Of a stretch of 17,074 nucleotides of DNA, positions 7,727 through 14,438 are shown one piece after another. The stretch is from SFJ001 sp045118955 (lineage in GTDB: Bacteria > Bacillota > Clostridia > Oscillospirales > Ruminococcaceae). Numbering within the stretch: the stretch's first letter is position 1; each line of letters starts with the position of its first letter. Under the pieces are notes generated by a model that saw nothing but the letters and a program-made list of their open reading frames with translations, was not told where the DNA came from and did no database searches. The position numbers were made by a program, and so were the translations under genes. The stretch spans positions 1 through 17,074 of the forward strand of contig JBGVKB010000087.1 in the NCBI GenBank assembly GCA_045118955.1. The letters are read 5' to 3'.

Positions 7727-8269
7727 TCAACTCACAAAGCTGTCCCCCAAAAAGGCGCAGGCCACCGCGATGCACTTGGTCATCTGGTCGGAGGGGCGGA
7801 TGCGGCGGTCCTCCCCCAGGCACATGACCGCGCCCACCACATCCCCCGCCGCCAGAATGGGCGCGGCGGCAAGGATGTGCCGGCTGGTCTCCTCGCAGGG
7901 ATAGAGGGCCTCGTCCGGGTGGCCGCTGTAGCTGTAGGGTACCCGGTTCTCCATCAGCCGCTCCAGCGGCAGGCTCACCCGCCGGTCGGGGTAGTCCCTG
8001 CGCCCCGGCCCCGCCGCCGACAGGATGTGATCCCGGTCGCAGATGAGGGCGGTGGTGTTCAGGTTTTTGGCCAGCGCCTCGGCGTACTGGGCGGAGATGC
8101 GGCTCACCTCGCCCATGGGAGAATATTTCTTGAACACCACCTCGCCGTCGCCGGTGGTGAAGATCTCAAGGGGGTCGCCCTCCCGGATGCGCTGGGTGCG
8201 GCGGATCTCCTTGGGGATGACCACACGGCCCAGATCATCGATGCGGCGAACGATTCCGGTTGCTTTCAT
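7727..8269 (-). CDS. spoVT: SpoVT/AbrB-family transcriptional regulator
   Basis: This 180-residue protein matches the architecture of Bacillus subtilis SpoVT (178 residues). The AbrB-type swapped-hairpin DNA-binding domain at 1-50 starts MKATGIVRRIDDLGRVVIPK and is nearly identical to SpoVT. A GAF-like sensor follows (about 58-180: ALICDRDHILSAAG, then AAAPILAAGDVVGAVMC). In Bacillus, SpoVT acts in the forespore under sigma-G; many non-sporulating relatives keep homologues of unclear role. The start ATG 8269-8267 has AAGGAG about 8 nt upstream; the open frame continues upstream without family similarity. It sits beside mfd as in Bacillus but inverted, tail to tail. Family call is secure; the sporulation role is not shown. 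Confidence 0.93.
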   Translation of the reverse strand: MKATGIVRRIDDLGRVVIPKEIRRTQRIREGDPLEIFTTGDGEVVFKKYSPMGEVSRISAQYAEALAKNLNTTALICDRDHILSAAGPGRRDYPDRRVSLPLERLMENRVPYSYSGHPDEALYPCEETSRHILAAAPILAAGDVVGAVMCLGEDRRIRPSDQMTKCIAVACAFLGDSFVS

Positions 8270-8323
8270 AGCTGTCTCTCCTTGTTTTGGTCTTGCAGTG
8301 CTAGTGTTTGTCAGGAGATGAAA

Positions 8324-8329
8324 AATATA
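8324..8329 (-). promoter_or_regulatory. Possible -10 element for the spoVT-like gene
   Basis: The minus strand reads TATATT here, with TTACCG as the only -35-like hexamer 17 bp upstream. The match is weak and no sigma-G type motif was recognised. The stretch 8270-8464 otherwise holds no gene that I can support: only this patch and a few GC-rich inverted repeats, such as GGGAG/CTCCC around 8390-8415. Confidence 0.25.
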
Positions 8330-8464
8330 CTTCGGCGGGCAGGTGGCGGTAAAAAGTCCGCAAAATCGGAATAGATGGCCCCACCGAACCGGGAGGGGGA
8401 GCTGCCCTATCTCCCGCCGCTGCTCGGCCCGGCCGCGCCGGAATAAACGCCGCAGGCCGCACAC

Positions 8465-8498
8465 AAAAAGGCCGCGCACTTCACAGTGCGCGGCCTTT
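8465..8498 (-). terminator. Intrinsic terminator of the helicase-rlmA-hydrolase operon
   Basis: A 13-bp stem (8467-8479 with 8486-8498; arms GTGCGCGGCCTTT and its complement) has a 6-nt loop. Read on the minus strand it ends in TTTTT (8469-8465). It lies 25 nt after the hydrolase stop, separating this operon from the spoVT-like gene. Confidence 0.85.
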
Positions 8499-8522
8499 CT
8501 CTGTTTTTTGTCCCGCGGACGG

Positions 8523-9074
8523 TCAGCAGCGGCTCTCCAGCCAGCGGCGGCACCGGGCCATGACATCGGCCAGCGCCTTCAGATCCTCCACCGCGTCCCC
8601 CGCCTCCAGCGAGTGATCCGCGCCGGGCAGGGTGTACAGGGGCAGGCTCTGTGCGGCGCAGGCGGCGGTGATGGCGGCGGTGTCCGCCCAACTGTCCGCC
8701 GTGCCGTGGAACACGATGCCCTCCCGGATGGGCAGGGTAAAGGTCTCGGCCACCGGGGTGAACAGGATCTGCCCCACCGGCTTGTCTAGCCCCGCCGCCA
8801 GCGCGGCGGCCACAGCGGTGCCCAGACTTTTGGACACGAACACCACCTGCTCGGCCCCGGCCAGCTCGGCGGGGAGCTGCGCGCGCACCCGGCTCAGTGC
8901 CAGCTCAAAGGCCCGGCGCATCTTCTGCGGGTCGCCCTTGACGTTTTTGGGCAGCTCGCCGTAGTCCACCCCGCGCACCTCCCAGCCAAGCTGCTCCAGC
9001 AGTCTGCGGCTGTGGTAGAGCAGGGGCTTGTCCATGTGGTAGCCGATGCCGGGGAACAACACTGCCAGCTTCAT
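8523..9074 (-). CDS. Small alpha/beta-hydrolase fold protein
   Basis: This 183-residue protein has a compact alpha/beta-hydrolase layout and no signal peptide. A first strand LAVLFPGIGYHMD leads to a nucleophile elbow in SKSLGT (81-86, Ser83), where canonical GxSxG is reduced to SxSxG. A strand ending in VFHGTADSWAD carries acid Asp127, and GADHSLE carries His154. This fits a complete Ser-Asp-His triad of the dienelactone-hydrolase-like kind, though substrate and pathway are unknown. It is the last gene of the helicase operon, 22 bp after rlmA, with GGAGG just upstream of its ATG. Esterase, lipase or thioesterase activity is possible; I would not name one. Confidence 0.75.
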   Translation of the reverse strand: MKLAVLFPGIGYHMDKPLLYHSRRLLEQLGWEVRGVDYGELPKNVKGDPQKMRRAFELALSRVRAQLPAELAGAEQVVFVSKSLGTAVAAALAAGLDKPVGQILFTPVAETFTLPIREGIVFHGTADSWADTAAITAACAAQSLPLYTLPGADHSLEAGDAVEDLKALADVMARCRRWLESRC

Positions 9075-9096
9075 GGCGTCCTCCTTTGTTCTGGGG

Positions 9097-9942
9097 TCAC
9101 AGCTTGCGGTAGACCACGAACCGGAACTGGATGTCGGTCTCCAGTACCTGCAGCGCCGCTAAACGAGCCGCGCCCTCCCGGGGGGTCTTCCAGTAATAGG
9201 GGGTCATGGAGAACAGATCCTGAATGGCCCCGCCCTCCAGACGGATGCGGGCGGTGACCTCCCGCTCCATTTCCCGGGCAAAGCCCTCGTACTCCACAGG
9301 GGCGCAGGGGTTTTTGTAGGGGGTGTCGTACAGCACCTCTTTCAGGCCGTACAGATGCTCGGGGCCGGGCACGGCGTAGATCAGCACCCCGCCGGGGGCC
9401 AGCACCCGCAGAAACTCCTCCCGCGCCATGGGGGAGAAGATGTTCAGCAGCAGGTCGGCCCAGCCGTCCCGCACCGGCATGGCAAAGCTGCCGGCCACCG
9501 CGAAGGCGGCGCCGGGCTGGGCCTTCGCGGCCAGACGCACGGCGGGCTTGGCGATGTCAAAGCCCGCCACAAGGGGGGCGCAGCCGGCGGCGGTCAGCGC
9601 CTCGGCAGCGGCGCGGCTGTACCAGCCCTCGCCGCAGCCCGCGTCCAGAAGATGGGGCGCATGGGGGTCGCGGGCGGTCTTTGCCAGTTCCCGGCACAGC
9701 GCGCCCAGCGCCTCGCCGAAGGGAGCATAGTGCCCTGCCTGCAGAAAGCGGCGGCGGGCGGCCACCATCTCCCGGCTGTCGCCCGGGTCCTTGGTGCGCT
9801 TGGCCTGCGGGGGCAGCAGGTTCACATAGCCCTCGGCGGCCAGATCAAAGCTGTGGCGGGCGGCGCACCGCAGGGTGCGCCCCTCGGCGGTCAGCGTGCC
9901 GGCGCACAGCGGGCAGCGGAACGCCCCGAAGCCCCCGCTCAT
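9097..9942 (-). CDS. rlmA: 23S rRNA (guanine-N1)-methyltransferase, RlmA family
   Basis: The 281-residue protein matches the RlmA(I)/RrmA layout. An N-terminal zinc finger has Cys10, Cys13, Cys26 and His30 (RCPLC, RCAARH), followed by the family signature FDLAAEGYVNLLPPQ and KRTKDPGDSREM. The SAM-binding motif I is LLDAGCGEGWYS (98-109), with APGG and VPGPEHLYGLKE further on. E. coli RlmA methylates G745 of 23S rRNA, while the Gram-positive RlmA(II)/TlrB branch methylates G748 and can affect tylosin sensitivity; sequence alone does not say which applies. Its ATG overlaps the helicase stop as ATGA, and its SD (GAGGAGG) is formed by the last Glu codons of the helicase, so translation is coupled. 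Confidence 0.93.
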   Translation of the reverse strand: MSGGFGAFRCPLCAGTLTAEGRTLRCAARHSFDLAAEGYVNLLPPQAKRTKDPGDSREMVAARRRFLQAGHYAPFGEALGALCRELAKTARDPHAPHLLDAGCGEGWYSRAAAEALTAAGCAPLVAGFDIAKPAVRLAAKAQPGAAFAVAGSFAMPVRDGWADLLLNIFSPMAREEFLRVLAPGGVLIYAVPGPEHLYGLKEVLYDTPYKNPCAPVEYEGFAREMEREVTARIRLEGGAIQDLFSMTPYYWKTPREGAARLAALQVLETDIQFRFVVYRKL

Positions 9943-11750
9943 TCCTCCTCGTCCCCGATGATGGGGGCGGTGACGCCGCCGTGGCTCTGGATGTACTCCT
10001 CAAAGCTGGCGAACTTCTGGGCAGGGGGGCGGCGGGTGATCAGCAGCAGGCCGGGGTCCTCGTCCTGCTGGCGCGCGGTCTTGGCGCGGGGCAGGGGCGC
10101 CGGGCGCTGGGGCTTGGCCTGACGCTCGCTGCGGGCGGCCTCGGCGGCCTTGCGGGCGGGCTGCGCCTTGGGCTGCTTTTCGGACTTCTCCGCCTTGGCC
10201 TTGGGGAGCTGGGCGGGCTTTTCCGCCTGCTTCTTGGCGGGCTGACGGCCGTTCTGCGGCTTGGACTGCTTCTCGGCGCGGGGCTGACGCTCCGCCTTTT
10301 CGGCCTTTTCCGCCTTGGCCTTGGGAGGCTGGGCGGGCTGATGGGTCTGCTGGGGCGCTGTGCCCTCGGCGGCAGCGGCGGCGGCCTGCGCGGCACGGTG
10401 GCGGCGGCGGCGGCGCTTGGCGCTGGCGGACAGGCCCTCGGTCTTGCCGCCCTCGGGGGCGGTCTGCTTCTGCTTTTCTTCCACGATGGGTTCCTCGTTT
10501 CCGGTCTTTGCGGGTTTGGCGGCTGCCGCAGGGATCGACTTGTCCCGGGCGGCCTTCTCGGTCTTTTCGCCCGCCACACGGCGCAGGCGCGTCGGCGGCT
10601 CGGGCTGGGCGGGGGCGTCCGCGCCCTCCGCCCACGGGTGGATCTCCACAACGGGGATCCTCTTGCGGTTCAGCTTCTCGATGCCGGCGAGATACTCCGC
10701 CTCGTCCGGGCAGCAGAAGCTGATGGCAACGCCGCTGCGCCCGGCGCGGGCGGTGCGGCCGATGCGGTGTACATAGGTCTCGGGCACCTCGGGCAGGTCA
10801 AAGTTGATCACATGGCTCAGCTCGTTGATGTCGATGCCCCGGGCGGCGATGTCGGTGGCCACCAGCACCCGGGTGCTGCCGGCCTTGAAGCCCTCCAGAG
10901 CCGCCACGCGGGCGTTCTGGCTCTTGTTGCCATGGATGGCGGCGGCGGTGATGCCCGCCTTGTTCAGCTCCCGGGCGATGCGGTCTGCCCCGTGCTTGGT
11001 GCGGCTGAACACCAGTGCCCCGGGGATGCCCTCCTCGGTGAGCAGCCACGCCAGCAGGCGGCGCTTGTCCGACTTGGACACCCGGTACAGGTACTGGTCG
11101 ATCTTGTCCACGGTGCTGGAGGGCGGGTCCACCTTGACCGTGACCGGCCGGTGCAGAAAGCTGTCGGCAAGCTGCTCGATCTCGGCGGGCATGGTGGCGC
11201 TGAACATCAGGTTCTGGCGCTGGCGGGGCAGCTTGGCGATGACCTTCTTCACGTCGTGGATGAAGCCCATATCCAGCATCCGGTCGGCCTCGTCCAGCAC
11301 GAAGATCTCCAGCGCGCTCAGGTCGCACAGCCCCTGCCCGATCAGATCGTTCAGACGGCCCGGGCAGGCCACCAGCACGTCCACGCCCTTCTGCAGGGCG
11401 GCGACCTGAGGAGCCTGACCCACGCCGCCGAACACCACCGTGTGGCTGATGGAGGTATACTTGCCCAGCGCGGCGAAGCTCTCGCCGATCTGCAGCGCCA
11501 GCTCCCGGGTGGGGGTCAGCACAAGGGCGCGCACCTTGCGGTGGTTGGGGCGCTTGGCCGCCAGAAGCTGCAGCATGGGCAGGGCGAAGGCCGCGGTCTT
11601 GCCGGTGCCGGTCTGGGCGCAGCCCAGCAGGTCGTGCCCGGCCAGCACCGGGGGGATGGCCTTGGCCTGAATGGGGGAGGGGACGTCGTAGCCCTGCTCC
11701 CGCACAGCCCGCAGCAGCGGGCGGGTAAGAGAAAGTTCACTGAAATTCAT
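9939..11750 (-). CDS. DEAD-box RNA helicase, RhlE type, with long basic tail
   Basis: This 603-residue ATP-dependent RNA helicase likely acts in ribosome assembly or RNA turnover. The core (1-375) has the Q motif up to Gln28, AQTGTGKT (45-52), PTRELA, GG, DEAD (153-156), SAT (184-186), VFSRTK, ATDIAARGID and HRIGRTARAG (328-337), the RhlE-like form of motif VI. Residues about 380-575 are a disordered Lys/Ala/Pro/Gln tail, including an RRRRRH run and a repeat with a 40-residue period. The last 30 residues (GLLLITRRPP, then FASFEEYIQS) look ordered, perhaps a docking peptide. The start ATG 11750-11748 has only a weak SD (AAGAG). It leads an operon with rlmA and a hydrolase, has its own promoter, and sits behind hairpins in its leader. 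Confidence 0.95.
   Translation of the reverse strand: MNFSELSLTRPLLRAVREQGYDVPSPIQAKAIPPVLAGHDLLGCAQTGTGKTAAFALPMLQLLAAKRPNHRKVRALVLTPTRELALQIGESFAALGKYTSISHTVVFGGVGQAPQVAALQKGVDVLVACPGRLNDLIGQGLCDLSALEIFVLDEADRMLDMGFIHDVKKVIAKLPRQRQNLMFSATMPAEIEQLADSFLHRPVTVKVDPPSSTVDKIDQYLYRVSKSDKRRLLAWLLTEEGIPGALVFSRTKHGADRIARELNKAGITAAAIHGNKSQNARVAALEGFKAGSTRVLVATDIAARGIDINELSHVINFDLPEVPETYVHRIGRTARAGRSGVAISFCCPDEAEYLAGIEKLNRKRIPVVEIHPWAEGADAPAQPEPPTRLRRVAGEKTEKAARDKSIPAAAAKPAKTGNEEPIVEEKQKQTAPEGGKTEGLSASAKRRRRRHRAAQAAAAAAEGTAPQQTHQPAQPPKAKAEKAEKAERQPRAEKQSKPQNGRQPAKKQAEKPAQLPKAKAEKSEKQPKAQPARKAAEAARSERQAKPQRPAPLPRAKTARQQDEDPGLLLITRRPPAQKFASFEEYIQSHGGVTAPIIGDEEE
10176..10219. repeat. Direct repeat copy 1 in the helicase tail
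   Basis: This 44-bp stretch matches 10296-10339 at about 40 of 44 positions, exactly 120 bp (40 codons) apart. On the minus strand it encodes AQLPKAKAEKSEK; the other copy encodes AQPPKAKAEKAEK. It likely arose by in-frame tandem duplication of the disordered tail. Confidence 0.8.
10296..10339. repeat. Direct repeat copy 2 in the helicase tail
   Basis: Partner of 10176-10219, with the same 40-codon spacing. Both copies are in frame, so copy-number change by slippage would alter tail length without breaking the helicase. Confidence 0.8.
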
Positions 11751-11770
11751 AGATGCTCTTGCTCATTCCT

Positions 11771-11786
11771 GCGGGGCGCTCCCCGC
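11771..11786 (-). promoter_or_regulatory. GC-rich hairpin in the helicase leader near the start codon
   Basis: GCGGGG and CCCCGC arms (6 bp) enclose a 4-nt loop, about 20 nt before the helicase ATG in a leader with a poor SD. It is a plausible translational brake that the helicase itself or temperature could relieve; the function is inference. Confidence 0.4.
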
Positions 11787-11796
11787 CGTTGTTGAC

Positions 11797-11829
11797 GGGT
11801 CTGCCGTGCCGGGCGGCACATACAGACCC
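11797..11829 (-). promoter_or_regulatory. 5'-terminal nested hairpin in the helicase leader
   Basis: GGGTCTG (minus 11829-11823) pairs with CAGACCC (11803-11797). Inside, GTGCC/GGCAC form a second stem with a 4-nt loop. The predicted transcript starts near 11828, so this stem would form from the very first transcribed bases. It is not followed by a T-run. It may be a stabiliser or an autoregulatory leader. Confidence 0.45.
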
Positions 11830-11834
11830 AGTTT

Positions 11835-11864
11835 AGTATAGCACAAAGCCGCTCCCCGCGCCAA
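11835..11864 (-). promoter_or_regulatory. Promoter of the helicase operon
   Basis: On the minus strand TTGGCG (11864-11859) and TATACT (11840-11835) are separated by 18 bp, a good sigma-A type match. Start would be near 11828, giving a leader of about 78 nt. The -35 lies in the loop and the spacer overlaps one arm of the adjoining inverted repeat. Confidence 0.65.
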
Positions 11865-11893
11865 GAGGGAGACCCGGCACGGGGAGCGGTTTT
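11849..11893. terminator. Inverted repeat downstream of the DUF1015 gene, possible terminator
   Basis: CCGCTCCCCG (11849-11858) and CGGGGAGCGG (11880-11889) form a 10-bp stem with a 21-nt loop. Read on the minus strand, it follows the DUF1015 gene by about 40 nt but is trailed only by CTTTGTG. The better T-run (TTTTATT) is on the plus side, where no gene is transcribed. Terminator strength for the minus operon is doubtful, so some read-through into the helicase is possible. Confidence 0.5.
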
Positions 11894-11929
11894 ATTCGTT
11901 TATTTTGTGCAGTCTGCCGTTTGTTCGGC

Positions 11930-13228
11930 TCACTCGCGGATGCGGCGCGCCTCCATGTAGTAGCGCTTCTCCTCGGCGTGGCCCATGCTGAAGGTCTTGC
12001 GGGGCAGCACGCCGCCCAGCACAACGCCCTTCAGGATGTCGTCCTTTGCGAAGGGGGGCATGATCAGGGCGACCGCGTCCTCGCCGGCCATGCCGCGGGC
12101 GGTCTCGTCCCCGTGGACGTAGTCCACCCGGGCGTCCACCTCCTCCCGCAGGAACCACTGGACGAAGTCCTCGGCGGTGCCCACGGCCAGAGGCTCGGCG
12201 GGGGTTGCGAAGGAGAAGGTCATCTCATGACCGGGGGCGTCCACCACCATAAAGTGCTGCTGACCCTCGGCGGCGCCGCGGGTCATGCCCAGATGGCGGG
12301 TCTGGGCGTAGCGGGTCAGGCCGGCCTGCACCTGCTTGCCGTTCACCCCGAACAGCACCCGGTGGATCGGCTCGATCTGGATGGCCGCACTGTGCAGGTT
12401 GCACACCTCCACCAGACAGAACCGGGCGGGATGCTCCTTGCGGGCGGCGGGGGACAGGGTGGGCTTCAGCTCCTCCCAGTAGGCCTTGGCGGTGGCAAGG
12501 CTGTGGTTGCCGTCGCCCACCGCCAGCGTGATGGGGGGCTGACCGGCCGCCTTGGGGTAGGCCGCGTCGAAGGCGTCCTGCGCGCCCAGCGCCTCGATGG
12601 CGTCGCTCAGGGTGCGGCACAGGTCGGCGTCCTCCACCGCCCAGCCGCGGATCTGCCCGCCGCCCAGCATGAGCTGACCCTCGTACAGCAGGGGCAGCTT
12701 GCCGTTGTCCCGCTCGTAGGCCAGCCCGCTGAGGATGCGGTCCTCGGGGTCACTCATCAGCATCATCACATGGGGCAGCTCCAGATCGGCCCCGCGGCGC
12801 ACCGCCAGACGGGGCGGGATGCGCTCCACCACCGTGTTCTCGGTGGGGCGGATGGCCGGGCGGCTGCCGGGGGTGTAGCTGTATTTTTCCAGATCCACCA
12901 TGCCCACCAGACCCTGCCGCACAAGGCCCTCGGTGGTGGTGCGCTCCACATAGACGAAGCCCTCCACTGTGCGCTCCAGCACGGTGCCCTCGTACTCCTT
13001 CATGGCCGCCTGAATGCGGCGGATGCGCTCCTGCTCGTCATGGCCGCCCAAAAAGATCTCGGGCAGCACCAGATGCAGGGCGCTGGGCTTACCCTCCACC
13101 AGGGCAGCGGCGCGCCGCCAGTACTCGGGCTGGCTGGTAAACTGGTCGCAGGCCAGACAGGCCCACTGGCTCAGGGGAATGCCCGCCGCAGGCAGCAGGA
13201 TGCGGGCGGGGCGAAAACAGTTGGACAT
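11930..13228 (-). CDS. DUF1015 family protein
   Basis: This 432-residue cytosolic protein is a probable member of DUF1015, a family of about 400-450 residues. The central signature LAVGDGNHSLATAKAYWEE (235-253) corresponds to the family's DGHHR-type box. Other segments consistent with the family are the early LLPAAGIP, a VERTTTEGLVRQGLVGMVDL stretch before the core, IEPIHRVLFG (285-294) and the C-terminal IMPPFAKDDI. No established reaction can be named from sequence. The start ATG 13228-13226 is set by GGAGGG about 7 nt upstream; the open frame extends further upstream but runs into the previous gene. It is the last gene of the rpe-rnf-like run, 65 bp after the GHL13-type gene. Confidence 0.82.
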   Translation of the reverse strand: MSNCFRPARILLPAAGIPLSQWACLACDQFTSQPEYWRRAAALVEGKPSALHLVLPEIFLGGHDEQERIRRIQAAMKEYEGTVLERTVEGFVYVERTTTEGLVRQGLVGMVDLEKYSYTPGSRPAIRPTENTVVERIPPRLAVRRGADLELPHVMMLMSDPEDRILSGLAYERDNGKLPLLYEGQLMLGGGQIRGWAVEDADLCRTLSDAIEALGAQDAFDAAYPKAAGQPPITLAVGDGNHSLATAKAYWEELKPTLSPAARKEHPARFCLVEVCNLHSAAIQIEPIHRVLFGVNGKQVQAGLTRYAQTRHLGMTRGAAEGQQHFMVVDAPGHEMTFSFATPAEPLAVGTAEDFVQWFLREEVDARVDYVHGDETARGMAGEDAVALIMPPFAKDDILKGVVLGGVLPRKTFSMGHAEEKRYYMEARRIRE

Positions 13229-13293
13229 GATGATCCCTCCGTCGGTCTCACACTTACAAACAGTCGAACAAACGCTTATTTTAAGCACTTCGG

Positions 13294-14370
13294 TCACTTG
13301 ACGATCTCGGCCCAGTCGCCGTCCCGCACCAGCAGGGCGGCGTCCCCGGCGGCGGCCTTCACGGCCTCCAGCAGGGCGGCGGTCTCGTCGGTCTGCTCCG
13401 CGGGCAGCTCCACAAGGATGCGCTCGGCCTGCAGGGCGCTCACAGGGCCGCCCAGCACAGCGGGGCTTTCCTGCGCGGCGGTCTCCAGCGGCAGGGTCAG
13501 CCACAGCGCGCCGCCCTTGTCCTCGGCCACCGCGGCAAAGGCCGCCAGATCCCGGCGAAGCTGCTCGGACTGGCTCACGCCGGCGGTGTCGCCATAGCCG
13601 CAGCGGGCGGTGGCCCGCTCGGGGAACTGCACCCCGCTCAGCGCCACCTGCTCAAAGCCCAGCTCCATGACCTCGGCCACCAGACCCTCGATGTAGTCGA
13701 TGGCAGGCTCGGCGTAGGGGTTCAGCCAGGGCTTGCCGCCCGCTTCGGCGGCGGCATCCAGCCAGAACATCTCGGTGTTCTCATAGTGGACGCCCATGCT
13801 CCGGTCGGTGTAGGGGGAGGTGGGATCCTGGAAGGCGCACAGCCCGGCCACCGGCACAAGGCCCGCGTCCTTGATGGCCTGCGCCACGGCGGCCGCGTCG
13901 ATGGTGCTGGCCGCGATGCTGCGGGCCGCGGCGGGCAGGGCGGAGTTGTAGTAGATGTAGCCCTGACGGTCCTTCAGGGTGACGACCACATAGCGGGCGC
14001 CCTGCTGGGCCAGATTCTGGGCAGCGGCGGCGGCCTGCTCGGGGGTCTGCAGGCCGGACAGGCTCACCCAGGCCCATGCGCCCTCCCCGTCCACCGGGAC
14101 GGGGGTAGGCTCAGGGGTTGCGGTGGGCTGCGGCTCCGCCGTAGGCTCGGGGGTGGGGGTAGGCTCGGAGGCGCTCGTACCGCCGCCGGCGTTTTTCAGG
14201 GCGTACCAGGTGCTGGTGCCCGCATCGATGACCGCCGGGCCGATGACCCAGCCCAGCAGGAACAGCAGCGCGCCCGCCAGCAGCAGGGCGAGGATCTTCT
14301 TCAGCCAGAAGCCCGGGCCGCGGTTGAAGGCGAAGCCGTACCGCTTGACCTTGCCGTAGGATTTTTTCAT
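13294..14370 (-). CDS. Membrane-anchored GHL13/DUF4015-type putative glycoside hydrolase (divergent)
   Basis: The protein has 358 residues. A short basic cytosolic N-terminus is followed by one membrane segment (about 24-46), which anchors it with the bulk outside the cell. A Pro/Thr/Glu-rich linker (about 68-93, PTPEPT units) follows, then a TIM-barrel-like domain. That domain resembles the DUF4015 group of putative glycoside hydrolases: VVVTLKDRQGYIYYNS (128-143), GLVPVAGLCAFQDP (170-183) and PWLNPYAEPAIDYI (214-227). The segment MELGFEQVALSGVQFP (235-250) corresponds to the family's GFDEIQFDYIRFP, with the conserved Asp replaced, so catalysis is doubtful and it may bind glycan instead. The start has AAGGAG upstream. 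It lies 68 bp after the rnfA-like gene. Confidence 0.75.
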   Translation of the reverse strand: MKKSYGKVKRYGFAFNRGPGFWLKKILALLLAGALLFLLGWVIGPAVIDAGTSTWYALKNAGGGTSASEPTPTPEPTAEPQPTATPEPTPVPVDGEGAWAWVSLSGLQTPEQAAAAAQNLAQQGARYVVVTLKDRQGYIYYNSALPAAARSIAASTIDAAAVAQAIKDAGLVPVAGLCAFQDPTSPYTDRSMGVHYENTEMFWLDAAAEAGGKPWLNPYAEPAIDYIEGLVAEVMELGFEQVALSGVQFPERATARCGYGDTAGVSQSEQLRRDLAAFAAVAEDKGGALWLTLPLETAAQESPAVLGGPVSALQAERILVELPAEQTDETAALLEAVKAAAGDAALLVRDGDWAEIVK

Positions 14371-14438
14371 GGTGTTTTACTCCTTAAGATATGAGATCCA
14401 AGGTCGGAACGTTTTATTTTTTTGCGCAGCGCGCAGGC

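Noticed and set aside
8270..8566. In-frame N-terminal extension of the spoVT-like protein
   Set aside because: The protein from 8269 matches SpoVT from residue 1 and has its own SD. The extension crosses a terminator hairpin.
9681..11795. Open frame of 704 codons on the plus strand opposite the helicase and rlmA
   Set aside because: Low-complexity Gly/Leu/Arg product, overlapping two well-supported minus-strand genes.
13229..13504. In-frame N-terminal extension of the DUF1015 protein
   Set aside because: It overlaps the GHL13-type gene, and ATG 13228 has a good GGAGGG SD.
14140..14170. G-rich tracts that might form a quadruplex
   Set aside because: They are simply the Pro/Thr linker codons of the GHL13-type gene read on the other strand; nothing else points to a structural role.
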